Origin: Pontibacter fetidus
Lineage (GTDB): Bacteria; Bacteroidota; Bacteroidia; Cytophagales; Hymenobacteraceae
DNA: 64,000 nt
Direction: 5' to 3'
NCBI RefSeq assembly: GCF_010119545.1
Contig: NZ_JAAEAA010000004.1
Coordinates: 186,001 to 250,000 of the forward strand
Positions 17,363-26,373 of this stretch are shown here, one piece after another. Both the position numbers and the translations under genes were made by a program. Each line of letters starts with the position of its first letter. Positions within the stretch are counted from its first letter, which is position 1. The notes below the pieces were generated by a model. It did no database searches. It saw only the letters and a program-made list of their open reading frames with translations, and had not been told where the DNA came from.

Positions 17363-19864
17363 ATGTTACACAAAACCATCACCTTTGCTTTAACCTTTAC
17401 ATTATTAACAGGCAGCGCTTCAGCTACCGATAAAGATAAGAACAAGGATCCCGAAGCTGCCGAGCTTAACCGCAAAACTACCATTGCGGCGCGTGCTGCC
17501 AAAGCCCCGGTGCTGGATGGCTACCTGGAACCTGAAGTTTGGCAAACGGTTACACCAGCTACTAACTTTGTGCGCTACGACCCACATAACGGCAAGCCCT
17601 CTTCGCAGAAGACCGAGGTATACCTGTTGTATGACAACGAAGCCGTTTATATTGCCGCCAAATTACATGACACAGCCCCTGACTCTATACTTACCCAGCT
17701 AGGTGGCCGCGACTCCGGCGAGAATAACTCGGATATGTTTGCTGTGTACCTGGATACCTACAACGACAAGCAGAATGCTTTCTCTTTTATGGTTTCGGCG
17801 GCAGGTGTGCAGACAGATATTAAACTATCGCAGGGCCGCGAAGACTGGAACTGGGATGCCGTGTGGGCCAGCAGCACCAAGCTAACTGACGATGGCTGGG
17901 TGGTAGAAATGAAAATACCATACGGTGCTATCCGCTTCCCCGAAACCGAAGTGCAGACCTGGGGCGTAAACTTTATGCGCATTATCCGTCGTACCCGCGA
18001 AAAATCATACTGGAACCATGTAAATAATACCGTAGAAGGTTTTGTAAGCCAGGAAGGCCGCGCCATAGGTATTGAGGGTATAAAATCGCCGGTACGGTTG
18101 CAGTTTACGCCATATGTTTCGGGGTATGTAAACCACTACTCCGGCGATACCAAAGGCAAGAGCCCGTATAGCCGTGCCGTAAACGGCGGTATGGATGTGA
18201 AATATGGTATTAACGATGCTTTTACCCTTGATGTAACCTTAGTACCCGATTTTACCCAGACACAATCTGATAACCAGGTACTGAACCTTGGGCCGTTCGA
18301 AGTGAAGTATGGCGAAAACCGGCAGTTCTTTACCGAAAGCACCGAGCTGTTTAACAAAGGGGGCCTGCTTAATTCGCGTCGTATTGGTGGCACACCTATC
18401 CTTAAAAACTATGTTGGGCGCCAGATATCTGAAACCGAAACTATAGTTGAGAACCCGAACATTAGTGGTTTGTTAAATGCCGCTAAACTATCAGGCAGAA
18501 CTATAAAAGGCTTGGGTATAGGCATACTGAATGCTTTTACACGCAACATGTATGCCACCGTACAGGATAAGGAAACAGGTGAAACCCGCGAGGTATTGAC
18601 CGACCCGTTTACCAACTATAACGTATTTGTGCTGGACCAGACGCTGCCACGCAACTCGTTCATTACGTTTACCAATACCAATGTTACGCGCACCAAAGAT
18701 GTTTATGATGCTAACGTATCGGGTTTACAGGTGCGCTTTGCTGATAGAAAAAACAACTTCGCGATACGTGCGGGCGGTAACCTGAGCCAGTTATTCGGTA
18801 ACAATATTATACTTCGTGGCGATACGCTGCCTGAAAAACTACACTTGGGCCACCAGTACAACGTAAACCTGAGCAAGGTAAGTGGCAACCTGCGGTATGG
18901 CATTAACCACCATGTAGAGTCCGATACCTACGAGATTAACGACCTGGGCTTCCTGAGCAGTAACAACGAGATCAGCAACAGTGCCAGCATCAGCTACAAC
19001 TTTTATCAGCCTGTCTGGAAGTTTTTAAGCTGGGGTAGCAGCATGAGCGTGAGCCAAAGTATGCTGTATGCGCCACGCGAGTTTGTAAGCACCAGTATGG
19101 GCGTAAGTACTAATGTGCGTTTCCGTAACTTTATAAGTGCATACTGGAGTTTTGGCCTACGCCCGGGCAACGCCTACGACTACTTTGAAGCCCGTGTATT
19201 TGAGCGAGTGTTTGTAAAACCCCCGGCTTTCGATACCAACATGGGTATCAGCACCGACTACCGCAAACGCCTTGCCCTGGATGCATCTTCCGGGTTCTGG
19301 CGCTCGAACCGCTACAACCAGTTTAGCTGGTGGGGCAACCTGAGCCCACGTTTCCGGGTTAACGATAAATTCTCGTTGGTAAACAGCAACAACTATCGCC
19401 AGGAAAAACGAAATATTGGTTATGTAAAGCATGTTGGCAACGACATTACTTTCGGAGATCGCACCATTACCACTTTTACATCTACGCTGTCAGGAGCCTA
19501 TATCTTTAACGAGAAAGCCGGTATAACCCTGAACATGCGCCATTACTGGTCTAGTGCCGACTATAAACGTTTATTTAACCTGACCGAAGACGGCTTACTG
19601 AGCGGAGAAACGCCAGGCGGCAATGGCAACAACATCAACTATAATACTTTTAACATAGACCTGGTATATAGCTGGCGCTTTGCACCTGGCAGCGAACTAA
19701 TGGTTGTCTGGAAAAATGCGATAGAAGACAGAAACAAAGAAGTAGAACCCAAGTATATCGAGAACGTGGGTAAAACCCTGCAGGCACCGCAGAACAACAA
19801 TTTCTCGGTTAAATTATTATACTACCTCGACTATATAGCACTGAAAAACGTATTCTCAGCATAA
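17363..19864 (+). CDS. DUF5916 outer-membrane protein with N-terminal CBM9-like domain
   Basis: The 833-residue protein has a signal peptide (about 1-22) and an N-terminal carbohydrate-binding family 9-like beta sandwich at about 40-220 (APVLDGYLEPEVWQ; EVYLLYDNEAVYIAAKLHD; DGWVVEMKIPYGAIRFP). A long C-terminal DUF5916 region follows with barrel-like strands (GYVNHYSGDTKGKSPY; FTLDVTLVPDFTQTQSDNQ). The QTQSDNQ and FFTESTELFNKGGLL segments are hallmarks of this family. It probably sits in the outer membrane; its substrate or function is not established. It is followed within 14 bp by the oxidoreductase gene, which suggests co-transcription. Confidence 0.85.
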   Translation: MLHKTITFALTFTLLTGSASATDKDKNKDPEAAELNRKTTIAARAAKAPVLDGYLEPEVWQTVTPATNFVRYDPHNGKPSSQKTEVYLLYDNEAVYIAAKLHDTAPDSILTQLGGRDSGENNSDMFAVYLDTYNDKQNAFSFMVSAAGVQTDIKLSQGREDWNWDAVWASSTKLTDDGWVVEMKIPYGAIRFPETEVQTWGVNFMRIIRRTREKSYWNHVNNTVEGFVSQEGRAIGIEGIKSPVRLQFTPYVSGYVNHYSGDTKGKSPYSRAVNGGMDVKYGINDAFTLDVTLVPDFTQTQSDNQVLNLGPFEVKYGENRQFFTESTELFNKGGLLNSRRIGGTPILKNYVGRQISETETIVENPNISGLLNAAKLSGRTIKGLGIGILNAFTRNMYATVQDKETGETREVLTDPFTNYNVFVLDQTLPRNSFITFTNTNVTRTKDVYDANVSGLQVRFADRKNNFAIRAGGNLSQLFGNNIILRGDTLPEKLHLGHQYNVNLSKVSGNLRYGINHHVESDTYEINDLGFLSSNNEISNSASISYNFYQPVWKFLSWGSSMSVSQSMLYAPREFVSTSMGVSTNVRFRNFISAYWSFGLRPGNAYDYFEARVFERVFVKPPAFDTNMGISTDYRKRLALDASSGFWRSNRYNQFSWWGNLSPRFRVNDKFSLVNSNNYRQEKRNIGYVKHVGNDITFGDRTITTFTSTLSGAYIFNEKAGITLNMRHYWSSADYKRLFNLTEDGLLSGETPGGNGNNINYNTFNIDLVYSWRFAPGSELMVVWKNAIEDRNKEVEPKYIENVGKTLQAPQNNNFSVKLLYYLDYIALKNVFSA

Positions 19865-19878
19865 GCTTATTTATACTT

Positions 19879-20550
19879 ATGCACAAAACCCGAAATGCAC
19901 TGATTGCCGGTGCCAGTGGCCTGGTGGGCGGGCATTGCCTGCGCCTCCTTTTAAACAGCGAACGGTATAGCCAGGTCATCTCGGTAGGCCGCCGCGACCT
20001 ACCGCTAATACACCCCAAACTGGACCAGAAAGTTATTGATTTCGATAACCTGAAAAAGTACGGGGCCGAACTTGCTGCTGATGATGTATACTGCTGCCTG
20101 GGCACTACTATAAAAAAAGCGGGCTCGAAAGAGAACTTCTCTAAAGTAGATTATACCTACGTGGTAGAGCTGGCAAAGCTGGCCGCTTCTAAAAATGCGT
20201 TACAATTTCTGGTGGTTTCTGCTATGGGTGCCGATGCCGGTTCTATGTTCTTTTACAACAAAGTAAAAGGCGAAATGGAGCGCGATGTGCAGCAACTGGA
20301 TTTCAGGGCGGTGCATATTTTCAGGCCTAGTTTGCTGTTGGGTGAGCGCGAAGAAGAACGCACCGGCGAAGAACTGGCCTCTAAAATAATGAAACCGCTG
20401 AGCAACCTGATGGTTGGCCCGTTACGAAAGTATAAGCCTATACCTGCCGAGGATGTGGCCAAAGCCATGCTGTATGCCGCTTCTCAAAAAGCTTCCGGAG
20501 TACATATTTATCCATCAGACCAATTAGCCCAAATGGCTGCCAAACTATAG
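19879..20550 (+). CDS. NAD(P)-binding atypical SDR oxidoreductase (HTATIP2-like)
   Basis: The 223-residue Rossmann-fold protein has the dinucleotide-binding motif GASGLVGGHCLRLLL near its N-terminus. It also has CCLGTTIKKAGSK, a segment diagnostic of the HTATIP2/TIP30-like atypical short-chain dehydrogenases, and VSAMGADAGSMFFYNKVKGEME, carrying the Y-x-x-x-K catalytic-type pair. It is likely cytoplasmic; substrate unknown. It begins 14 bp after the DUF5916 gene and precedes a methyltransferase by 46 bp. The spacer holds an exact AACTATAGTT palindrome (20580-20589). Confidence 0.82.
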   Translation: MHKTRNALIAGASGLVGGHCLRLLLNSERYSQVISVGRRDLPLIHPKLDQKVIDFDNLKKYGAELAADDVYCCLGTTIKKAGSKENFSKVDYTYVVELAKLAASKNALQFLVVSAMGADAGSMFFYNKVKGEMERDVQQLDFRAVHIFRPSLLLGEREEERTGEELASKIMKPLSNLMVGPLRKYKPIPAEDVAKAMLYAASQKASGVHIYPSDQLAQMAAKL

Positions 20551-20596
20551 CTTAAGCCCTGCGTAAAGGCTAGACACTAAACTATAGTTTAACTTT

Positions 20597-21382
20597 ATGC
20601 AGCAGCGCCAGTTACGGCACGTTTTCCCGAAAGCCACCCAGTATGACCCCGAATGGGTGCGCAAGCACTCGATGGGCGAAAACGTACTTTTTAACCTCGA
20701 AAGTCTTACCAAATCACTGCAACTGAAACCGGGCATGCGTGTGCTCGACTTGGGTTGTGGCAAAGCCATCAGTTCTATTTTCCTGGCTAAAGAGTTTGGA
20801 GTTACGGTTTGGGCCGTAGATGAAGCCATATCAGCCAGCGACAACTATGAGCGCATACTGGAAGAAGGCTGTGAAGACAAAGTTATACCTATTGAGGCCG
20901 ATGCCCGCTCGCTGCCCTTTGCCGAAGAATACTTTGATGTCGTGATTGTGGTAGACTCCTATACCTATTTTGGCACCGACGAAAAGTACCTGCCCTACAT
21001 TGCCCGCTTCGTAAAACCAGAGGGCTACATTGCTATAGTTGATGTTTGCTTTACCAAAGAGATAGTGAACCTGGCGCAGGTACCAAAATTTCTGAAACGT
21101 GATTACCAGAACTACTGGTACTTTATACATAGCATTGATTGGTGGCGTAAACTATGGGAGAAAACCGGATTAGTACAAATTGAAGCTGCAGAAGAACTTT
21201 CCGAAGCCGACCTGGTGCGCGAGCATTACATAAAGGATTTTGAACACGAAAAAAAACCGGACGCCTTTGCCAAAGCCTTAAAACATGACGATCAGCGGTT
21301 TATCTCTTTTTTTAAACTGATCGGTCGCCGAACTCAGAAAACTGCCTACCTGCAGAGCTATAAAATTGCACCGAAAAACTAA
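20597..21382 (+). CDS. Class I SAM-dependent methyltransferase
   Basis: The 261-residue enzyme has motif I MRVLDLGCGKAISSIFLAKE, the acidic residue ending beta-2 (WAVDEA), IEADARSLPFAEEYFDVVIVVDSYTYF (motifs II/III) and FVKPEGYIAIVDV. The core is the standard seven-strand Rossmann methyltransferase. Nothing identifies the methyl acceptor; the architecture is that of small-molecule or lipid methyltransferases. It is likely cytoplasmic and may be the third gene of a short rightward run after DUF5916 and the oxidoreductase. Confidence 0.83.
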   Translation: MQQRQLRHVFPKATQYDPEWVRKHSMGENVLFNLESLTKSLQLKPGMRVLDLGCGKAISSIFLAKEFGVTVWAVDEAISASDNYERILEEGCEDKVIPIEADARSLPFAEEYFDVVIVVDSYTYFGTDEKYLPYIARFVKPEGYIAIVDVCFTKEIVNLAQVPKFLKRDYQNYWYFIHSIDWWRKLWEKTGLVQIEAAEELSEADLVREHYIKDFEHEKKPDAFAKALKHDDQRFISFFKLIGRRTQKTAYLQSYKIAPKN

Positions 21383-21481
21383 AGAAGGCGTACAATAATT
21401 AGTTAACTCTACGTTAGTTGTTTTAATTTTACGCAACCCGGAAACATACATCCGGTTGCACTTTTAACTTTTAACCTTTTC

Positions 21482-21976
21482 ATGAAAACGTTTATTCGAA
21501 TTTCCTTTGTACTGGCGCTGGTGTTAACAGTAGCTTTTAGTGCAAATGCCCAGAGCGGCTACAAAACAGGTATAGGCTTTAGAGGTGGTATTGCATCTGG
21601 CTTAACTGTAAAACATTTTATTAAAAGCGATGCTGCTATAGAAGGTATCCTGAGCACCAGCTTCAGGCACCGCGGCACAGTTATCACCATTCTTTACGAA
21701 AAACATGCGCAGGCTTTTAACGCCAAAGGCTTGCAGTGGTACTATGGTTTAGGTGGTCACGTTGGCTTCCATGACGGTCACCATTACTACCACAAAAACC
21801 ACGAGCATTACGACGATGACCATGTGGTAGCAGTAGGTATAGACGGTGTGCTTGGCCTGGAATATTACATCCGCGATATTCCGTTTACGATTGGTGCCGA
21901 TATTAAGCCATACATAAACATACCAAGCGGCGGCGGCTACTGGGACTCAGCACTGCACGTACGTTATGTATTCTAA
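21482..21976 (+). CDS. Small secreted beta-rich outer-membrane-type protein, His-rich loop
   Basis: The 164-residue protein has a clear signal peptide (SFVLALVLTVAFSANAQ) followed by Gly-rich strands (YKTGIGFRGGIASGLTVKHFI) and a final strand ending HVRYVF with C-terminal Phe, as in small eight-strand barrels. A loop around 98-112 is extremely His/Tyr/Asp-rich (GHHYYHKNHEHYDDDH) and could bind metal ions; that is an inference. It is followed by a strong terminator, so probably monocistronic. No enzymatic motif seen. Confidence 0.7.
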   Translation: MKTFIRISFVLALVLTVAFSANAQSGYKTGIGFRGGIASGLTVKHFIKSDAAIEGILSTSFRHRGTVITILYEKHAQAFNAKGLQWYYGLGGHVGFHDGHHYYHKNHEHYDDDHVVAVGIDGVLGLEYYIRDIPFTIGADIKPYINIPSGGGYWDSALHVRYVF

Positions 21977-22020
21977 ATAATTGCCTAATAGTTAAATTTA
22001 CTTAACTGTTATCTATAAAA

Positions 22021-22055
22021 ACGGCCCTGCTATAGTTTAGCAGGGCCGTTTTGTT
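22021..22055 (+). terminator. Terminator after the His-rich small barrel gene
   Basis: A perfect 11-bp stem, ACGGCCCTGCT (22021-22031) with AGCAGGGCCGT (22039-22049), is followed by a T-rich stretch. The loop region holds CTATAGTTT. Confidence 0.88.
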
Positions 22056-22203
22056 TTAGCAACTATAGTTTACAGTAGTATTCAGCATCTTGTTTAGTCT
22101 GATTCTAAATTTCTGTAAAAGCGCTTTATATAGTAAACCAGCGTTAATGGTGGCAAGTATAACGTAAGAGTTACATCAAGACAAACTATAAACCTACATA
22201 ACT

Positions 22204-22440
22204 ATGGAAGCAACATGCAATCACTGCAACCACTGGGAGCAGGACCCCAATAAGGTACAACTACAGAATAATAATTTTGGCGTTTGCGATGAATTGACCG
22301 GGCAACACGCCATGGACCCATCGTATGTACTGCCACTGGTACACGAAGCCTCCGCAGACCTAAAACCAAAACGATTTGAAATGATAACCGGCGCCGAGTT
22401 TGGTTGTAACCACTTCAGCGAACGCAAAACCTGGGTATAA
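22204..22440 (+). CDS. Small cysteine-containing hypothetical protein, 78 aa
   Basis: The product has two CxxC-like elements at the N-terminus (TCNHCNHWEQ), a third Cys in FGVCDELTG and a fourth in FGCNHFSERK. This is a plausible four-Cys or Cys/His metal site, similar to small zinc-ribbon proteins and to ferredoxin-like small domains. It has no signal peptide, so it is probably cytoplasmic. The ATG at 22204 follows 'ACATAACT', and a strong terminator follows the stop by 17 bp. I cannot name a family or function. Confidence 0.68.
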   Translation: MEATCNHCNHWEQDPNKVQLQNNNFGVCDELTGQHAMDPSYVLPLVHEASADLKPKRFEMITGAEFGCNHFSERKTWV

Positions 22441-22456
22441 CCTATAGTTTACCTAT

Positions 22457-22502
22457 AAAAGCAAAGGCCTGGCTATAGTTGTAGCCGGGCCTTTGCTTTT
22501 AC
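22457..22502. terminator. Bidirectional terminator between the Cys-rich protein and the aspartoacylase-like gene
   Basis: A 17-bp stem with one mismatch (AAAGCAAAGGCC... at 22458-22474 with its complement from 22483) has A and T tracts on both sides. It lies between convergent genes. The loop reads ATAGTTGT, as in the terminator at 46378. Confidence 0.88.
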
Positions 22503-22503
22503 C

Positions 22504-22538
22504 AGACGCTGGCAGGAGCTGTGCACGCGGTCAGGTCT
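22504..22538 (+). repeat. 35-bp hairpin repeat, copy 3
   Basis: AGACG, CTGGCAG, GAGCTGTGCACG, CGGTCAG, GTCT. The stem is imperfect. It is located between the terminator and the aspartoacylase-like gene. Confidence 0.6.
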
Positions 22539-22555
22539 AAAATCCTGCAGCCAAA

Positions 22556-23497
22556 TTAAAACGCAATATGCAGCAGCGCATCGCCCTGGTTTACAACTGG
22601 CATGTTATTTAACCCTACCACGTAGCCACTTGCAGGTGCATTAATACGTAACTCCATTTCACCGTAAGGGTCGGTTATGCTGCCAATGTACTGGTTCTTT
22701 TTTACAAACTCCCCTATCTGTATAAAGGTACGCCACAAGCCTGCATTTTTAGCCCGCAACCAGATATCCTTCATACAAACTACACTTGGCTCTGTTGGTT
22801 CGGTGTGGTTGGCCATCATGCCCAGGTGGTGCAGTACGCGGCAGGTACCTTCAATACCGGTTCGTATGCCTTTCTCATCGAAGCGCAGGCTTTCGCCGGT
22901 CTCATATACCAGTATAGATTTGCCAAGTTTGCCAGCCTCTTTGCGGAGTGAGCCCTGGCGGTAAGGAGCGTTAAGTATAAAAGGTGCAGCAAAAGCTTTG
23001 GCAAGTTCTTCGTTTACATGGTCGCCGAGTACACAGCGTATCTGCGGATAATTAGCACGGCTGGAGCCACCCGTATGGAAATCGAGGCCATAGTCCACAT
23101 AAGGCATTACTTCTTTCATGAACCGGTGCGCTACGCGGCTAGCCAAGGATCCATCGCGGTTCCCCGGGAAACTTCGGTTCACGTCTTTGCCATCCGGCAC
23201 TTCCCTGCTAAAGTTCAGGAAACCGTAAATGTTAAGGATCGGCACAGCAATTATGGTCCCTTTCAGCGGGTACAGCATTTTTTTGGAAAGCATCCTCCGG
23301 ATAATTTCCGTACCATTCACTTCGTCGCCGTGCATACCGGCCATCAGCAACACCACCGGCCCGTCGTGCACCGACCTGAAAACATAAATTGGAATTTCGA
23401 TTACAGTGCCGCTGGGCAGTTTACTGATCACCAGTTTGGTCAGCACTTTTTCACCACGGTCTATGCTGCGACCGTTGATAACTATAGTTTCGGGCAT
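22556..23497 (-). CDS. Succinylglutamate desuccinylase/aspartoacylase-family zinc hydrolase
   Basis: The 313-residue M14-like amidohydrolase has the zinc-site motif AGMHGDEVNG (H and E ligands), NRSFPG with the conserved Asn-Arg pair, and DFHTGG (third ligand). A C-terminal beta domain starts near MELRINAPASGYV. These enzymes cleave N-acyl amino acids or related amides. It is the last gene of the RimB-RimK-aspartoacylase set and abuts the rimK stop with no gap, which strongly suggests translational coupling and a related substrate, possibly an oligoglutamate or N-acyl-glutamate adduct. The substrate is inference. Confidence 0.86.
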   Translation of the reverse strand: MPETIVINGRSIDRGEKVLTKLVISKLPSGTVIEIPIYVFRSVHDGPVVLLMAGMHGDEVNGTEIIRRMLSKKMLYPLKGTIIAVPILNIYGFLNFSREVPDGKDVNRSFPGNRDGSLASRVAHRFMKEVMPYVDYGLDFHTGGSSRANYPQIRCVLGDHVNEELAKAFAAPFILNAPYRQGSLRKEAGKLGKSILVYETGESLRFDEKGIRTGIEGTCRVLHHLGMMANHTEPTEPSVVCMKDIWLRAKNAGLWRTFIQIGEFVKKNQYIGSITDPYGEMELRINAPASGYVVGLNNMPVVNQGDALLHIAF

Positions 23498-24400
23498 TTA
23501 CTCTTTTATTCGCTTCTTGGGCTTAGTCTGGGCTAGGCTCTCCACGTACTCAATTATTTTACCGGCAATGTCTTTTTGGGTCGCTTTCTCAATACCTTCC
23601 AGTCCAGGCGAGGAGTTTACTTCCAGGATCAATGGTCCGCGTTTAGATTGCAGCATGTCTACCCCAGCTATACCTAATCCCAACGATTTGGCAGCCAACA
23701 GAGCGGCAGCTTTTTCGGCACGCGTAAGTTTGATAAGTGTTGCCTTTCCGCCACGGTGCAGGTTAGATCTGAACTCCCCTTCTTTGCCCTGGCGTTTCAT
23801 GGCACCCACTACTTCGCCGTTAACTATAAAGGCACGAATATCGGCACCGCCAGCTTCTGAAATAAACTCCTGCACTATAACACGCGCCTTCAGGTTATGG
23901 AAAGCTTCTATTACCGATTCGGATGCTTTTTTGGTCTCAGCCAATACTACACCAAGGCCCTGCGTACCTTCCAGCAGCTTAATTACCAGCGGCGCTCCGC
24001 CCACTTCTTTTACCAGTTCTGAGGTTTCTTTGGAGTAGTTTGTAAAAGCAGTTTTAGGCATCCCCAGCCCGGCACGGCTCAAAATCTGGAGGCTGCGCAG
24101 TTTATCACGGGACCGAACTATAGATTGCGAATCTACGGCGCTTTTCACTTTCATCATCTCGAACTGGCGCACCACCGCCGTACCATAAAACGTAACCGAT
24201 GCCCCGATACGCGGAATAACGGCATCAATACCGGTCAGGCGCTCGCCTTTGTAGAGTATATGCGGGTCGCCCTGCTCTATAATAAGGTCGCAACGCAGGT
24301 GGTCGAGTACCATGGCCTGGTGCCCCCGCTGCTCTATGGCCTCTACCAGGCGGCGGGTAGAGTATAGCTTAGGGTTGCGGGAGAGAATGGCTATCTTCAT
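23498..24400 (-). CDS. rimK: RimK-family ATP-grasp alpha-L-glutamate ligase
   Basis: This 300-residue ATP-grasp enzyme has the pre-domain [21 protein letters not shown]. Its core contains [21 protein letters not shown] (ATP lysine), [23 protein letters not shown] and a metal-binding end [14 protein letters not shown]. This matches RimK, which adds glutamates to the C-terminus of ribosomal protein S6 and can make poly-alpha-glutamate. The start overlaps the upstream protease-like gene by four bases (ATGA), and its stop touches the next start. The trio is therefore translationally coupled. Confidence 0.9.
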   Translation of the reverse strand: MKIAILSRNPKLYSTRRLVEAIEQRGHQAMVLDHLRCDLIIEQGDPHILYKGERLTGIDAVIPRIGASVTFYGTAVVRQFEMMKVKSAVDSQSIVRSRDKLRSLQILSRAGLGMPKTAFTNYSKETSELVKEVGGAPLVIKLLEGTQGLGVVLAETKKASESVIEAFHNLKARVIVQEFISEAGGADIRAFIVNGEVVGAMKRQGKEGEFRSNLHRGGKATLIKLTRAEKAAALLAAKSLGLGIAGVDMLQSKRGPLILEVNSSPGLEGIEKATQKDIAGKIIEYVESLAQTKPKKRIKE

Positions 24401-24891
24401 AAATTCGTGTGTTTCTGCTGTTGTTTGATCTTATACTTCTGAGAGACATTTTTGCGGGAAACATCTACTATAAACCTGCCTTTTAACAGCTTACGCCCGA
24501 TCAGCACCGGGTACTTCATATCGCTGCGGTCTGAAAGCGAAAACTCGGCCTCTATTACCTCGCCGAAAAGCGCTATGGTTGTACGGATAACATAGCGCTG
24601 CTGCACCTCCCCAAACGAACTTTTTATGTCGCGCAGGTCGTAATCTGCAAAACGCAGCTTTTTATGGTTGTATTGCGGATGCGATGGATCGAGCAACTCT
24701 ACACAAATTACTTTTTTACCATCTGCATTGGTTTCCTCGTGTATATCCGAACAATGTATGGCCGATGTAAACGCACCGGTATCTATCTTGGCTTCGATCT
24801 CCGTTATATCCAGGTCGGGTAGGGCAACCAGCTCGCGGCGGCCTATCACACGTTTCTCTGGTCTGGGAGTAAGGGCTTTTTCCTCTTTCAT
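24397..24891 (-). CDS. rimB: RimB-type retropepsin-like ('ATP-dependent zinc') protease
   Basis: I chose the ATG at 24891 ([20 protein letters not shown]) because the conserved domain begins just after it; the 24 residues of the longer frame look like chance hydrophobic sequence in an AT-rich spacer. The 164-residue protein has the aspartic-protease-type motif [13 protein letters not shown] and a C-terminal [19 protein letters not shown]. It belongs to the COG4067 family, encoded beside rimK in many bacteria. In Pseudomonas the equivalent RimB modulates RimK activity. It overlaps rimK by four bases. Confidence 0.86.
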   Translation of the reverse strand: MKEEKALTPRPEKRVIGRRELVALPDLDITEIEAKIDTGAFTSAIHCSDIHEETNADGKKVICVELLDPSHPQYNHKKLRFADYDLRDIKSSFGEVQQRYVIRTTIALFGEVIEAEFSLSDRSDMKYPVLIGRKLLKGRFIVDVSRKNVSQKYKIKQQQKHTNL

Positions 24892-24903
24892 CAGCAGCGA
24901 AAA

Positions 24904-25060
24904 TAGGGAAATTAAGTAATGAATAGGTAGTAATGAGGAATGAATAATGTGAATTACTAGCAACTATAGCTTGCACATCCATTTCAGACAGGTGGTCTAC
25001 TTATAAACTTATAGATTACATTCTTTCTTATTATTCATTAGTCATTCTTCATTACTCATT
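24904..25060. repeat. AT-rich imperfect inverted repeat of ATTCATTAC-type words
   Basis: On the left is TAATGAGGAATGAATAATG (24932-24950); on the right are CATTCTTCATTACTCATTA and neighbouring repeats (25041-25061). The two arms are approximately complementary, with a 90-base spacer holding CTATAG words. Likely a dispersed non-coding repeat between rimB and the PQQ-type gene. Confidence 0.45.
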
Positions 25061-26239
25061 ATAAGAGATGCGGTAAATGGCATTGTTAGTATCGTCAGAT
25101 ACAAGTATAGCACCGTCGGGCATTACCATTACATCTACAGGGCGGCCCCAGGCTTTGCCATTTTGCAGCCAGCCTTCGGCAAACGACTTATAGTTAGTAG
25201 CTTTTCCGTTTTCATCCAGACTTACAGTCATCAGGCGGTAACCGAGCGGTTCGGAGCGGTTCCAGGAGCCGTGCTGCGCTATGATAAGCTGGTTCTTATA
25301 CTGTTCCGGAAACATACTGCCTGTATAGAATTTCAACCCAAGAGCAGCTACGTGCGGGCCAAGCTTTTGTACCGGTTTTACAAATTCATCGCAGTTGCGG
25401 TTCTTGCCAAATTCCGGATCGGGTATTTCGCCCTCGTGGCAGTACGGAAAACCAAAGTGCATTCCCTTTTTTGGTGCGTGGTTCAGTTCGTCGTTCGGGA
25501 TGTTATCGCCCAGCATATCACGGCCATTGTCGGTAAACCATAGTTCTTTGCTAGTAGGGTGCCACGTAAAACCAACGGTGTTGCGCACACCTTCAGCAAA
25601 AATTTCCATGCCCGAGCCATCCGCGTTCAGGCGGGTTATAGTGGCGTAAACGGGGTTCTCTTCTTTACACACATTGCAGGGCGCACCCACTGGCACGTAT
25701 AGTTTGCCATCGGGCCCAAAGGCGATGTACTTCCAGCCATGGTGCGTATCGCTCGGGTACTTGTCATACACTACTTCATATTTGGGGTTGTTGCGCATGT
25801 TCTGCTCTATCTTCGGAAACTTGATAATGCGGCTGATCTCGGCTACGTACAGGTCGCCATCCTTTAAAGCCACGCCGTTCGGCGAGTTCAGTCCTGAAGC
25901 TATCGTTATTGTTTCGTCTGCTTTGCCGTCTTTGTCTTTGTCAACTATAGCAAATACTTTGTCGTTGCTGCGCGTGCCTACAAACAACACTCCCGACGGA
26001 CTTAACGCCATAGAACGCGCATTTTCTACATCCCTGGCATAATAAGCGATCTTAAAGCCATCGGGTAGTTTTATTTTGGCAAGGCTGCTGTCAACGGGTT
26101 CACTGGGTTCGTCGTTCTTTTCAGTTGATGCGGCCTGTTCATTTTCGGTTTTGGTTTCTTCTTTAGTGTCACTGGAGCAGGCTGAGCCAAAGACCATTAA
26201 AGCAAAGCTAAAAGCCATAGCGCGGTTCAGGTATTTCAT
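25052..26239 (-). CDS. PQQ-dependent sugar dehydrogenase-like lipoprotein (sorbosone/glucose dehydrogenase fold)
   Basis: The start is set at the second Met (MKYLNRAMAF); the frame also offers an ATG nine bases upstream. A lipoprotein signal ends in FGSAC, followed by a 40-residue Glu/Ser/Thr-rich linker. A six-bladed propeller then follows with GLNSPNGVALKDGDLYVAE, FGPDGKLYVPVGAPCNVC, FAEGVRNTVGFTWHP, FTDNGRDMLGDNIPNDELN and IAQHGSWNRSEP. These are the hallmarks of the soluble glucose/sorbosone dehydrogenase family. It is probably periplasmic and membrane-anchored. PQQ dependence is family knowledge; no pqq genes are in the window. The gene appears monocistronic. Confidence 0.86.
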   Translation of the reverse strand: MKYLNRAMAFSFALMVFGSACSSDTKEETKTENEQAASTEKNDEPSEPVDSSLAKIKLPDGFKIAYYARDVENARSMALSPSGVLFVGTRSNDKVFAIVDKDKDGKADETITIASGLNSPNGVALKDGDLYVAEISRIIKFPKIEQNMRNNPKYEVVYDKYPSDTHHGWKYIAFGPDGKLYVPVGAPCNVCKEENPVYATITRLNADGSGMEIFAEGVRNTVGFTWHPTSKELWFTDNGRDMLGDNIPNDELNHAPKKGMHFGFPYCHEGEIPDPEFGKNRNCDEFVKPVQKLGPHVAALGLKFYTGSMFPEQYKNQLIIAQHGSWNRSEPLGYRLMTVSLDENGKATNYKSFAEGWLQNGKAWGRPVDVMVMPDGAILVSDDTNNAIYRISYNE

Positions 26240-26373
26240 AGTGTGCAAAGTTGGGGTTAATGAAAACTATAATTAGTTGTAAGTATACTAAGCTGTAAAG
26301 GTATTGTTGTCAGAACCACAGATTAATGGGGATTTAAAGGATTCCTTAATCGTGCTGTTCCAGTGAGTTAGCA

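Noticed and set aside
23406-24038. 210-codon plus-strand frame opposite rimK
   Set aside because: rimK has all its ATP-grasp motifs in the other frame; the antisense translation is Ser/Arg-rich noise.
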